DNA from: Paracoccaceae bacterium
GTDB lineage: Bacteria > Pseudomonadota > Alphaproteobacteria > Rhodobacterales > Rhodobacteraceae
Direction: 5' to 3'
DNA: 39,315 nt
NCBI GenBank assembly: GCA_902633655.1
Contig: CACPHA010000011.1
Coordinates: 1 to 39,315, forward strand
Under the pieces are notes generated by a model. It had not been told where the DNA came from and did no database searches. It worked only from the letters and a program-made list of their open reading frames with translations. Made by a program: the position numbers and the translations under genes. This document shows positions 16,758 to 25,292 of the stretch, in pieces (positions within the stretch are counted from its first letter, which is position 1; each line of letters starts with the position of its first letter).

Positions 16758-17134
16758 GTCATCGTGTTATTGAAAACATTACGTACAAAATAAAAGAGAC
16801 GCCAAACGCCTTAACTTTCCAGTGTTAAAAAATCTCTTGGGTACATCAACGCTTGAATAAAGGATCAATTTTGCGGCATTAGCCTGAGAAGTTTATATTT
16901 ACGTGACAATCGGCTGAATTGAGCTAGGGTGCAAACGCTTAATAAAGGGTTGACGCCTTCTGTATATCAGCGCATTCATACCGATGCCAGGATGGTAGAT
17001 CGGAGGTTAGGACCCCGCTAAGGTTTGACCGACAGTTGACTTGTCCGAAGGGTAAAAAAAGTAAAAGCTTGCCTATGATTAGGCACCGGAACAAAAAGTA
17101 GTGGTGAGCCGGCACCGCAAAATGGGAGATTAAA
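16758..17134. other. 377-base intergenic region upstream of the sugar-type ABC transporter
   Basis: No convincing ORF, tRNA or long palindrome was found. TTGACG at 16950-16955 with CATTCA 17 bases later, and TTGACT at 17036-17041, are weak promoter candidates. GGTG and CACC (IR with 6-base spacer, around 17103-17116) precede the ribosome site. The length suggests an extended regulated leader, but no known riboswitch was recognised. Confidence 0.4.
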
Positions 17135-18073
17135 ATGAAGAAGAAAATTCTTGCAGCTGGAATTGTTGCACTTATGGGAACTAGCGCAATTGCACAGGAA
17201 ATCGGTGCAACATTCTCAAAATTTGATGATAACTGGCTGACCGTGCTACGTAACGGTATGGTTGAATATGCTGGGTCGATCGATGGTCTTTCCTATCAGC
17301 AGGTTGATGCTACTGACGATATTGCAAAGCAGATTGACCAGGTGAAAAACTTTGTAGCCTCTGGCGTTGACGCAATAATTGTTAATATTGTTGACACATC
17401 GGCCGGTGCAGCTGTATCAGCTGCCGCTGGAAATGTACCATTGGTTTATGTGAACCGCGAACCAGACAACGTAAATGACTTGCCTTCTACACAAGCTTTT
17501 GTAGCGTCAAACGAAATAGAGTCTGGAACTTTGTCGGCGTTTGAGGTTTGTAAAAATCTAAGGGCAGCTGGTAAAGGTAATGGTGCTCGTGGTTATTTGA
17601 TGAATGGCCAGCTAACAAACCAAGCGGCAGTCCAACGGTCTAAGGACGTTTACGATGTAATCGGTATGGACATGTGTAACTTCATGGAAATTATTGCGGA
17701 ATCGCCTGCTAACTGGTCTCGCGATGAAGCCCAAGATCTCATGACAAACTGGATGTCATCTGGCGAGCCTTTCGATTTTGTCCTTGCAAACAACGATGAA
17801 ATGGCTATTGGCGCAATACAAGCCATGAAGGCTTCTGGAATTGATATGGCTGAAGTTCAAGTAGGAGGCGTTGACGCATCGCAGGACGCTCTACTTGTAA
17901 TGGCTGCAGGTGATTACGATGTGACCGTATTCCAAGACTCGGTAGGTCAGGGAACTGGCTCAATAGATGCTGCAATCAAGCTGGCGGCTGGCGCAAAAGT
18001 GGATAAGAAAGTCTATATCCCGTTTGTCTTGGTCACACCAGCTAATATGGGCGACTTCCTCGACAAAAACTAA
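17135..18073 (+). CDS. Sugar/cyclitol ABC transporter substrate-binding protein (RbsB/IbpA type)
   Basis: The 312-residue type-1 periplasmic binding protein has a signal peptide (MKKKILAAGIVALMGTSAIA, cleavage before QE, residue 21). Family blocks are VDATDDIAKQIDQVKNFVAS, GVDAIIVNIVDTSAGA, VPLVYVNREP near 110, LANNDEMAIGAIQAMKASG near 227-245 and VGGVDASQDAL. It is the first gene of a transporter operon leading into SDR and IolG-like genes and facing an iol cluster, so myo-inositol or a derivative is the most likely ligand; ribose- or galactose-type sugars cannot be excluded. The ATG has GGGAG 6 bases upstream. Confidence 0.88.
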   Translation: MKKKILAAGIVALMGTSAIAQEIGATFSKFDDNWLTVLRNGMVEYAGSIDGLSYQQVDATDDIAKQIDQVKNFVASGVDAIIVNIVDTSAGAAVSAAAGNVPLVYVNREPDNVNDLPSTQAFVASNEIESGTLSAFEVCKNLRAAGKGNGARGYLMNGQLTNQAAVQRSKDVYDVIGMDMCNFMEIIAESPANWSRDEAQDLMTNWMSSGEPFDFVLANNDEMAIGAIQAMKASGIDMAEVQVGGVDASQDALLVMAAGDYDVTVFQDSVGQGTGSIDAAIKLAAGAKVDKKVYIPFVLVTPANMGDFLDKN

Positions 18074-18099
18074 GTGCAATTTAAGCACTGGGTTATTGT

Positions 18100-18122
18100 G
18101 GGCGGCGTCGAAAGCGCCGCCC
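18100..18122 (+). terminator. GC-rich intercistronic hairpin after the binding-protein gene
   Basis: GGGCGGCG (18100-18107) pairs perfectly with CGCCGCCC (18115-18122) around a 7-base loop, followed by TTT. A weaker hairpin AGTGC/GCACT (18073-18089) precedes it. The position between binding-protein and permease genes suggests partial termination or 3'-end protection that raises binding-protein levels. Confidence 0.72.
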
Positions 18123-18157
18123 TTTGCTCACCAAAGTCCTGAAAGGGAGGCATGGCA

Positions 18158-19237
18158 ATGGCAGAAACAAGTCACGGCACAGGAGGCTTGACCTTTGATA
18201 AATCAAAAAGGTCTTGGCCAAGTGAATTAAACATCCTGTTAGCCTTGATCATAATTATAGTTGTATTCGAGATCATTGGTCAAACCGCGCCGTATATGCG
18301 CGGTCAAAGCTTCCTTTTCGATACCAAGGACCGCTTTGACAGCATTTTTAACGAGGCTCGTTTAAAGATAATTATCCTACAAGTCGCCATTATTGGCATC
18401 ATCGCACTGGGGGTAACTCAGGTTATAATTACCGCTGGGATTGACCTTTCCTCTGGCCCATTGGTAGCGGCAACAGCAATGATAGCCATGAGTTTTGCCC
18501 AAACAGAATTAGTAAACGGCTACCCGAACCCCAAAGCGGTATTTGGGGTATGGGCCATGGACCTTCCTGTCATCATACCAGTCGTGGCCGGGCTGCTATT
18601 TGGCGCCATGATCGGCGCGATCAACGGCACCTTTATTGCTGTTTTTCGCATTCCTCCGTTTATTGCCACCTTGGGTATGTTTTTGATCTGTCGCGGTATC
18701 GCGTTGTGGTGGTCGGGAGGTAATCCAATCTCGTTTCCAACAGAACAATATGCCTTTATTGGGTCAGGTATGATGCCGGTTGTATGGTTTGTTGTGCTCG
18801 CTGTGATATTTCAATTGATCATGAGCTATACTGTTTACGGAAAACATACTTACGCCATAGGGTCGAACGAAGAGGCCGCTCGCATGTCCGGTATTAACGT
18901 AAAACGCCATAAAATCAGAGTCTATATGGTAGCTTCCACTCTTGCGGCCTTTGCGGGAATTGTGCTCAGTTCGAAAGCAGTGACTGCACAGGCAGGAATG
19001 GGTGAGTTTTACGAACTGTTCGCCATCGCAATGGCTGTGATAGGCGGAATCAGTCTGACAGGCGGACGAGGCTCTATTGTAGGCACAGTACTCGGTGCTA
19101 TGGTGATAGGCGTTATCCGATCTGGCTTTACCTATGTCAAACTTGACGGCTCCTATCAAGTGATGGCTATGGGCGGGATCATTATTGCAGCGGTTGTCCT
19201 GGATCAATGGCGTCAGAAAAGGGCTGCAGCAAAATAA
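18158..19237 (+). CDS. Sugar/cyclitol ABC transporter permease (RbsC/IatP type)
   Basis: This integral membrane protein of the ribose/inositol permease family has GVTQVIITAGIDLSSGPLVA (the conserved ITxGIDLS block) near residues 85-105, GAINGTFIAVFRIPPFIATLG near 150-170, YAIGSNEEAARMSGINVKRHK near 230-250 and GGISLTGGRGSIVGTVLGA near 290-310. About eight to ten membrane segments are visible. ATG 18158 is preferred because AGGGAGG lies 7 bases upstream; the ATG at 18152 would leave only one base of spacing. It lies between the binding protein and the ATPase, as expected for one transporter operon. Confidence 0.9.
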   Translation: MAETSHGTGGLTFDKSKRSWPSELNILLALIIIIVVFEIIGQTAPYMRGQSFLFDTKDRFDSIFNEARLKIIILQVAIIGIIALGVTQVIITAGIDLSSGPLVAATAMIAMSFAQTELVNGYPNPKAVFGVWAMDLPVIIPVVAGLLFGAMIGAINGTFIAVFRIPPFIATLGMFLICRGIALWWSGGNPISFPTEQYAFIGSGMMPVVWFVVLAVIFQLIMSYTVYGKHTYAIGSNEEAARMSGINVKRHKIRVYMVASTLAAFAGIVLSSKAVTAQAGMGEFYELFAIAMAVIGGISLTGGRGSIVGTVLGAMVIGVIRSGFTYVKLDGSYQVMAMGGIIIAAVVLDQWRQKRAAAK

Positions 19238-19254
19238 TTTAGAAGGGGCTTAAC

Positions 19255-20055
19255 ATGAGCGATCTTGAACCAGGCAGAACAGCGGACATTATACTTGAAA
19301 CCCGGGGCTTAACTAAGCATTATGGTGGTGTTCACGCGCTGGAAGACGCTAATTTTGTTCTTCGGAAAGGTGAGCACATTGCCATCGTTGGCGATAATGG
19401 CGCGGGCAAGTCAACATTCGTCCGACAGATAACGGGAGTTGAACAACGGACCCGCGGTGATATTATATTTGACGGTGGCAGTGTCAATTTTGCAGGGCCG
19501 CTAGAGGCACGTGAAGCTGGCATTGAAACTGTCTTTCAGACGCTTGCATTGGCTGACGACTTAGACGTCCCCGATAATATTTTTCTGGGGCGGGAAATGA
19601 CAAAATGGAATTGGCTTGGGCCGTTTCGCCTTCTTGACTACAAAGCTATGCGTGAGGCAACTATAGAAGGGCTAAATAAGACCGCTGTGAAAATACCCAA
19701 CATTCGAAATACAATTAAGAATATGTCTGGCGGGCAGCGCCAGTGTGTTGCAATTGCTCGAACGGCCTCCTTCTTCTCGAAGTTGACAATTATGGACGAA
19801 CCAACTGCTGCTCTTGGCGTGCAGGAAACTGCTCAGGTGGAAACTATAATCAAAGCTCTAAAAGAAGCAGGTGAACCACTTATACTGATTAGTCACAATA
19901 TGCGACAAGTCTTCGATTTAGTCGATCGTATCATTGTGTTCCGGCGGGGCCGGATTTGCGCCAATCTAAATCATCAAGATACAGATCCACAGGACGTTGT
20001 GGCCTATATCACTGGTGCCAAAACTGGCAAGGAGTATGAGGCAACGGCTTTATGA
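19255..20055 (+). CDS. Sugar/cyclitol ABC transporter ATPase, single nucleotide-binding domain
   Basis: The 266-residue ATPase has Walker A GDNGAGKS at 46-53, the signature MSGGQRQCVAIAR near 158, Walker B LTIMDEPTAALG near 178 and the switch His in LISHNMRQVFDL. It matches the first half of RbsA/MglA-type proteins, which usually carry two such domains in about 500 residues, so this copy works as a homodimer or belongs to the short FrcA-like subgroup. It follows the permease by 17 bases and overlaps the next gene by 4 bases. Confidence 0.9.
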   Translation: MSDLEPGRTADIILETRGLTKHYGGVHALEDANFVLRKGEHIAIVGDNGAGKSTFVRQITGVEQRTRGDIIFDGGSVNFAGPLEAREAGIETVFQTLALADDLDVPDNIFLGREMTKWNWLGPFRLLDYKAMREATIEGLNKTAVKIPNIRNTIKNMSGGQRQCVAIARTASFFSKLTIMDEPTAALGVQETAQVETIIKALKEAGEPLILISHNMRQVFDLVDRIIVFRRGRICANLNHQDTDPQDVVAYITGAKTGKEYEATAL

Positions 20056-20840
20056 GCGCAGCGGTGTACAAAAACACAAAGTCTATTATAGCAGGCGGCA
20101 GTCAAGGTCTGGGCTTCGCGATTGCTGAAAGTTTGATTGTAAAGTGGTGTCAGCACTTTATTCTGGCGGCGCGGGACTTGGAAAAAGGTCAATGCGCTGC
20201 TAGGGTACTCACAAATCAAGGTTCCTCTGTCCATTTCCATAAAACGGATTTGTCAGATACTCAAAGCGTTATGTCTATGGTTGACTTTGCGGAAGATAAG
20301 ATTGGTGGAGTTAATGCTTTGATCAACGAAAGCGCATTTACTGATCGCGGGTCTATCGTCAACACCACAGAGGAAGAGTGGGACAGGGTCATAGCAACCG
20401 ACGCCCGAGGACCATTTTTTGCGATACAAAGCGTTGCGAAGCGCGAGGTAAAAGCAGGATCTAGGGCAAGTATCGTAAACATATTAACGATGTCGTCTCA
20501 TTGTGGTCAGACTTTTTTGGCCGGTTATTCAGCATCGAAAGCAACGCTTAGCAACATGACCAAGAATGCAGCCCATGCCTTGCGCAGCTATAAAATTCGA
20601 GTGCGTGGGATAAACATCGGCCGGATGGATACCCCAGGCGAAGATACGATCCAAAGGAAATGGCATGGTGCAAAAGATTGCTGGCCTGAAAAGGCCAAGA
20701 TATCGCAACCTTTTGGTCAGCTTATCAAACCAGAAGAAGTTGCCTGCCTTGTAAGTTATCTTTTAAGCGACCAGTCGGGTGTGATAACTGGATCTATTAT
20801 CGACTTTGATCAAAATATCGCTGGTTCATTTCCAGAATAG
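20052..20840 (+). CDS. Short-chain dehydrogenase/reductase (SDR)
   Basis: The 262-residue classical SDR has the nucleotide motif AGGSQGLGFAIAE near residues 14-26, a loop NALINESAF where NAG is usual, catalytic Ser in NILTMSSHCG near 140, and Tyr/Lys in GYSASK near 156-161. The replacement of NNAG by NESA is slightly atypical. The start overlaps the ATPase stop (ATGA), and an IolG-like gene follows, so a polyol or keto-cyclitol oxidoreductase role is inferred. The exact substrate cannot be named. Confidence 0.82.
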   Translation: MSAAVYKNTKSIIAGGSQGLGFAIAESLIVKWCQHFILAARDLEKGQCAARVLTNQGSSVHFHKTDLSDTQSVMSMVDFAEDKIGGVNALINESAFTDRGSIVNTTEEEWDRVIATDARGPFFAIQSVAKREVKAGSRASIVNILTMSSHCGQTFLAGYSASKATLSNMTKNAAHALRSYKIRVRGINIGRMDTPGEDTIQRKWHGAKDCWPEKAKISQPFGQLIKPEEVACLVSYLLSDQSGVITGSIIDFDQNIAGSFPE

Positions 20841-20847
20841 GAAAATT

Positions 20848-21840
20848 ATGGGACTAAAATTTGCAATATTGGGTGCGGGTCGGATCGGGATTGTCCATGC
20901 CCAAGCAATACGTATGATCTCGGGTGCCAAACTTGTTGCAATGGCAGAAACTTCTGAAAAAGCCGCTAAATCAGCGCAACTGGCATTTGGATGTGACCTG
21001 CGTAGCATTGATCAGATTGCCGAATCACCTGATATCGATGCTGTAATCATATGCACACCAACGGATACGCATGCTGATCTGATCGAAAAATTTGCAATGG
21101 CGGGTAAAGCGATTTTCTGCGAAAAACCCATTGATTTGGATGTCGCAAGAGTTCGCGAGTGCCTCACCGTTGTACATAAATGTAAAACAAAATTTATGGT
21201 AGGTTTTAATCGACGGTTTGATCCAGACTTCATGGCTTTAAAATCAGCTATTGATGACGGTCATATTGGCGATATTGAGATGATTGCAATCACCTCTCGT
21301 GATCCAAGTGCCCCACCTTATGAATATATCAGTCGCTCAGGTGGTATTTTTCGTGACATGACAATCCATGATTTTGACATGGCGAGGTGGCTTTTTGGAG
21401 AAGAGGTCGAAAGCGTTCAAGCCGTCGCCTCAGTGCTGACAGATCCCAAAATTGGCGAACTGAATGATTATGACAGTGTTAGCGTCATACTTTGCACTGC
21501 ATCTGGACGGCAATGCACTATTTCTAACTCACGCCGGGCCACCTATGGGTACGACCAGCGCATCGAAGTGCATGGATCACAAGGTATGGTGCAAGCAAAA
21601 AATACCAAAAATTCCAACATCGAAATTGCTGGTTCGAAAGGTTTTAAATCACCACCATTGTTAGATTTTTTCATGACACGGTATCAAGCTGCTTATGCAA
21701 ATGAGATTGCCGCATTTGTAAAAGCTATTGCCCAAAACTCAGAACCACCAACATCAGGAAACGATGGATTAAAAGCACTACTTTTGGCAGACTCTGCAGC
21801 CCTTGCCGTGCAAACTGGAAAATCGATAAAGCTTGCGTGA
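20848..21840 (+). CDS. iolG: Inositol 2-dehydrogenase-like oxidoreductase (Gfo/Idh/MocA)
   Basis: The 330-residue NAD-dependent dehydrogenase has the Rossmann motif ILGAGRIG near residue 6, CTPTDTHADL near 67, the catalytic Lys in FCEKPID near 90, VGFNRRFDPDF near 120 and the Asp/His pair in GGIFRDMTIHDFDMARWL near 160-177. This is the pattern of bacterial IolG, which oxidises myo-inositol to scyllo-inosose. ATG 20848 is chosen because it starts the Rossmann domain and follows AGGA. Of the three Gfo/Idh/MocA genes in the window this is the closest to classical IolG. Confidence 0.85.
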   Translation: MGLKFAILGAGRIGIVHAQAIRMISGAKLVAMAETSEKAAKSAQLAFGCDLRSIDQIAESPDIDAVIICTPTDTHADLIEKFAMAGKAIFCEKPIDLDVARVRECLTVVHKCKTKFMVGFNRRFDPDFMALKSAIDDGHIGDIEMIAITSRDPSAPPYEYISRSGGIFRDMTIHDFDMARWLFGEEVESVQAVASVLTDPKIGELNDYDSVSVILCTASGRQCTISNSRRATYGYDQRIEVHGSQGMVQAKNTKNSNIEIAGSKGFKSPPLLDFFMTRYQAAYANEIAAFVKAIAQNSEPPTSGNDGLKALLLADSAALAVQTGKSIKLA

Positions 21841-21847
21841 GGTAAAA

Positions 21848-23035
21848 ATGTCTTTAAAAAACCGCACTTCTAATAAGGGATATTTTACGGAGGAAAGCTG
21901 TCCAAAGGATGTATTTCTCACTTTAATTTCTGAGAGCTTAGGCGTTCGAGACCTGAGATTTTCTGAGCAAGTCGAAGATAGCATTCCGATTTATTCTGCG
22001 GCCAAAGTTGGAGAAGTCTTGAGTTCAAATGCGCGCCAAGAATTGCTAGCCGAATGGGCGTATGTGCTTGGCGAGCGGTCGGGCATTGTTTTGCTCAAGC
22101 AGGCGATTAGTGATCTTTCCGTTATTGATGAGGTAACAGATGTGTTTAACAAAGTCATTGAAAAAGAGCGCCAAAGTGATTCTGGAGGTGATCATTTTGG
22201 AGAGCGCGGCGCAAATGACCGAATCTGGAATTCGTTGCAAAAATTATGCTTGAGCCATCCGTCCTTGTTTGCACGTTATTTTTCCAGTCAATCTATTGCG
22301 GCAATTTGTGAGGCCTGGCTTGGCCCATGGTCTCAAATGACAAGCCAAGTCAATCTTGTTCGTCCAGGAGGTAAGCCACAGACCTGTCACAGGGATTACC
22401 ATCTTGGTTTTATGAGTTCAGATCAGGTCAAAAGTTTTCCTAAGCATGCGCATCTTTGTTCTGGTGTTTTAACCCTTCAAGGTGCAATTGCCCACTGTGA
22501 TATGTCTATTGAGAGTGGACCGACCAAGCTTTTGCCAAACTCGCAACGTTTTGCACCTGGATATATTGCTGCACAGATGCCAGAATTCCGCGGAATTTTT
22601 GAAGAAAACTATGTTCAATTGCCACTGGAAAAAGGTGACGCAATCTTTTTTAGTCCAGCGCTTTTTCATGCTGCTGGTGAAAACCGATCAAAGGATGTTG
22701 ATCGCATGGTAAATCTATTACAGGTATCTTCCCCTATGGGTCGTTCGCTTGAGTGTATTGACCGGCGCTCCATGGTCAGCGCTTTATTTCCAGTTTTGAA
22801 ATCGTTGAGTCTTTCTGACGGTCAACTTGATGCAGTGATTGCAGCGTCCGCGGAGGCATATCCATTTCCTACAAATCTTGACACGGATCCTCCGATCGGT
22901 GGGCTTGCCTCAGAAAGTCAAGCACAGCTGTTGGCGCGAGCGGTTGCGGAAAATATGAGTACCAAAGATTTTGAAATAGCTTTAGAAAAAAACTACTGTA
23001 GGCGTTTACCACAAAAACACATGATAAATCGATAA
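21848..23035 (+). CDS. Phytanoyl-CoA dioxygenase (PhyH)-family Fe(II)/2-oxoglutarate oxygenase
   Basis: The 395-residue protein starts at ATG 21848 with GAGG 5 bases upstream. The metal facial triad is visible: His and Asp in TCHRDYHLGF (about residues 178-187) and the distal His in FFSPALFHAAGENRS (near 270-284), with the 2-oxoglutarate Arg likely in DRMVNLLQVS. The DVDRMVN-type C-terminal block is family-like. Such enzymes hydroxylate or oxidatively demethylate small molecules. It is located between IolG-like and desaturase genes in a cyclitol operon. The substrate is unknown; a modified inositol (e.g. O-methylated) is only a hypothesis. Confidence 0.78.
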   Translation: MSLKNRTSNKGYFTEESCPKDVFLTLISESLGVRDLRFSEQVEDSIPIYSAAKVGEVLSSNARQELLAEWAYVLGERSGIVLLKQAISDLSVIDEVTDVFNKVIEKERQSDSGGDHFGERGANDRIWNSLQKLCLSHPSLFARYFSSQSIAAICEAWLGPWSQMTSQVNLVRPGGKPQTCHRDYHLGFMSSDQVKSFPKHAHLCSGVLTLQGAIAHCDMSIESGPTKLLPNSQRFAPGYIAAQMPEFRGIFEENYVQLPLEKGDAIFFSPALFHAAGENRSKDVDRMVNLLQVSSPMGRSLECIDRRSMVSALFPVLKSLSLSDGQLDAVIAASAEAYPFPTNLDTDPPIGGLASESQAQLLARAVAENMSTKDFEIALEKNYCRRLPQKHMINR

Positions 23036-23066
23036 GGCAGGCGCTTCTATGGGGGCTTAGTTCAAA

Positions 23067-24137
23067 ATGACAAGCAAATATTCTTTGCATAATGCAAGAA
23101 GAAGCGACTGGCAAAATGAAGGTCTAGCATCACCTAGATGGTTCAAGCCAAAAGTAGATCGTGATGAAATTCGAATTCTAATGCAGAAATCAGACCAGAT
23201 TGCCCTTAGAGATACAATCATCTGGCTTGGTGGGCTAGCCCTTAGCGGGTATTTAGGCGTTTTACTTTGGCCCTCGTGGTGGTCTCTGCCAATTTGGATG
23301 TGTTACGGCGTACTTTACGGATCTGCTTCGGACTCACGCTGGCATGAATGCGGTCATAGGACGGCCTTTAAAACAGAATGGATGAACAATGCTGTCTATC
23401 AAATTGCTAGTTTCATGTTAATCCGAAATCCAGTTGTCTGGAAAGCAAGCCATGTGAGACATCATACGGATACGATTATAGTTGGACGCGATCCTGAAAT
23501 AGTAGCCATGCGCCCACCAGATCTTTTACGTATTTTCTTAAATTTATTTGGGCTTATTGATACCTATATTCTGTTGAAACGGATGGGACTTCACATCGTA
23601 GGGCGTCTCCACCCAGATGAGTTAACATACGTGCGCAAAGAAGATCGACCGCGCGTCTTTTTCATAGCCCGAATTTGGTTAGGTATCTATACCTTCACAA
23701 CAGTTATAGCACTATGGTCAAGCTCAATTTTACCTTTTTTTCTGATCGGATTTCCACGCTTATATGGCGCTTGGCACCACGTTATGACTGGTCTGCTGCA
23801 ACATCTTGGACTGGCGGAAAATGTCACAGACCACAGGTTGAATACGCGCACAGTGCTTATGAACCCGATTAGTCGATTTATCTACCTAAATATGAATTAT
23901 CATTTGGAGCATCATCTTTTCACAATGGTGCCTTATTATAATTTGCCAAAACTACATAGTCTTATAGAAAAAGAGGTGCCAGTACCGGACAAATCGATCT
24001 TTACCGCATTTAAGCGGCTTTTACCTGTACTTATAAAGCAGCTCCGCTATCAGAATGCCGTGATTATTCCCAAACTGCCGAAAGGAGCGACCCCCTATGG
24101 TCCTGAGGTTGAAAAACTCAAACCACATGCGATCTAA
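23067..24137 (+). CDS. Membrane di-iron fatty acid desaturase/hydroxylase-family protein
   Basis: The 356-residue membrane protein has the three histidine boxes of the desaturase superfamily: HECGH in SRWHECGHRTAF (about 93-104), HVRHH in ASHVRHHTDT (about 129-138) and HLEHH in NMNYHLEHHLFTM (about 275-287). Hydrophobic segments lie between them (e.g. LGGLALSGYLGVLLWP near 54 and the stretch around 205-230). It could act on lipids or, like related enzymes, hydroxylate a small substrate. It lies 31 bases after the PhyH gene and probably ends the transporter operon. It converges on the next gene with only 6 bases between stops. Confidence 0.85.
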   Translation: MTSKYSLHNARRSDWQNEGLASPRWFKPKVDRDEIRILMQKSDQIALRDTIIWLGGLALSGYLGVLLWPSWWSLPIWMCYGVLYGSASDSRWHECGHRTAFKTEWMNNAVYQIASFMLIRNPVVWKASHVRHHTDTIIVGRDPEIVAMRPPDLLRIFLNLFGLIDTYILLKRMGLHIVGRLHPDELTYVRKEDRPRVFFIARIWLGIYTFTTVIALWSSSILPFFLIGFPRLYGAWHHVMTGLLQHLGLAENVTDHRLNTRTVLMNPISRFIYLNMNYHLEHHLFTMVPYYNLPKLHSLIEKEVPVPDKSIFTAFKRLLPVLIKQLRYQNAVIIPKLPKGATPYGPEVEKLKPHAI

Positions 24138-24143
24138 TCCAAG

Positions 24144-25280
24144 CTAAGTACGGAACATCGGGGGACGAGCCTCCGTCCAAGCTCCATTGTTTTTGGCAGA
24201 GTAAACAGCTGCATAGACTGCGGCCATTGAACGAACTCCATCCTCTGCCAATGGCAAGGCGTCTCTTGGTTTCCCTCGAATTGCATCAGCCAGATCACAG
24301 TACATATTTGCCACTGCTAATGGGAAACCCTCCGGATGCGCGATTGCAGCTCGACTTAAACGTTCGGCTTCTGTGTGAAGGCCATTCTCGCCCTTCTCAA
24401 TTATCTGCGTTCTGCCACCAAGAGGAGTGTAGATTAATTGGTTTGGATGTTCAGAAAACCATCTTAGGCCTCCAATTTCTCCAAAAATCTGCAGTTCAAA
24501 TCCATGTTGACGACCGATTGCAACTGACGACGTCCAAAGACGACCTACCGTCCCTTTGGTCAGTCTAAAATTGACCATTGCATCATCTTCAAGCTGCCGG
24601 CTTGCAATAGTTGACGCAAAATCAGCAGACAAGTTTTTGATCTGATCATCACAAACAAAACTTGCCATATGCAGTGCATGAATACCGCAATCTGCGAATT
24701 GACCAGAGACGCCGGCCATTTCAGGGTCATAACGCCAACGTACGCGGGGATTATCGGCGTCAGCAGCGTTGCCATGGTGACCATGACTAAAATTCGTTAC
24801 GACTAATCGAATTTTACCAAGTTCCTTTGCCCTTACCATAGCTCGAGCTTGACGCACCATTGGATAAGCAGAGTAGCAATAATTCACAGAGCAAATTTTT
24901 CCATATTGTTTAGCAATTCGTGTAATTTCTTCTCCTTCTTCCACAGTCATCGTCATAGGCTTTTCACAAAGCACATTAAATCCAGCCTCCAGGAAAGCCT
25001 TCGTTATCTCAAAGTGAGTACTGTTTGGTGTTGCAACAGTTACAAGATCTAAGCGATCTGTCCGATCCTTTTCACAAGCAAGCATCTCTTTCCAATCTCC
25101 ATATGCTCGAGATGCATTTATGCCTAATTTTCGAGCATACTTCCGACCTGCTTCAGGCCTATGATCCAAAGCTCCGGCTACAAAATCAAAAAGGCCATCT
25201 GCTTGTGCACCTAGTCGATGCGCATGACCAATCTGACTTCTTTCACCGCCACCAATCATTCCCCAGTTTAATTTTGCCAT
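24144..25280 (-). CDS. Gfo/Idh/MocA-family oxidoreductase
   Basis: The 378-residue NAD(P)-dependent dehydrogenase has GMIGGGERSQIGHAHR near residue 7, VTVATPNSTHFEITKAF near 80, the catalytic Lys in LCEKPMTM near 105 and the Asp-x-x-x-His-like FADCGIHALHMASFV near 200. It is the last of three minus-strand genes with the IolE-like and another MocA-like gene. ATG 25280 is preferred over TTG 25286; GAGGGTG lies upstream. The role is probably oxidation or epimerisation of a cyclitol or keto-sugar. Confidence 0.83.
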   Translation of the reverse strand: MAKLNWGMIGGGERSQIGHAHRLGAQADGLFDFVAGALDHRPEAGRKYARKLGINASRAYGDWKEMLACEKDRTDRLDLVTVATPNSTHFEITKAFLEAGFNVLCEKPMTMTVEEGEEITRIAKQYGKICSVNYCYSAYPMVRQARAMVRAKELGKIRLVVTNFSHGHHGNAADADNPRVRWRYDPEMAGVSGQFADCGIHALHMASFVCDDQIKNLSADFASTIASRQLEDDAMVNFRLTKGTVGRLWTSSVAIGRQHGFELQIFGEIGGLRWFSEHPNQLIYTPLGGRTQIIEKGENGLHTEAERLSRAAIAHPEGFPLAVANMYCDLADAIRGKPRDALPLAEDGVRSMAAVYAAVYSAKNNGAWTEARPPMFRT

Positions 25281-25292
25281 ATTCAATCACCC

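Noticed and set aside
17036-17079. TTGACT with TATGAT as a promoter for the sugar-type transporter
   Set aside because: The elements are 32 bases apart, far beyond normal spacing, so they cannot form one sigma-70 promoter.
18764-19207. 147-residue minus-strand ORF
   Set aside because: It is antisense to the well-conserved permease gene, has no recognisable family and has low-complexity composition typical of shadow frames.
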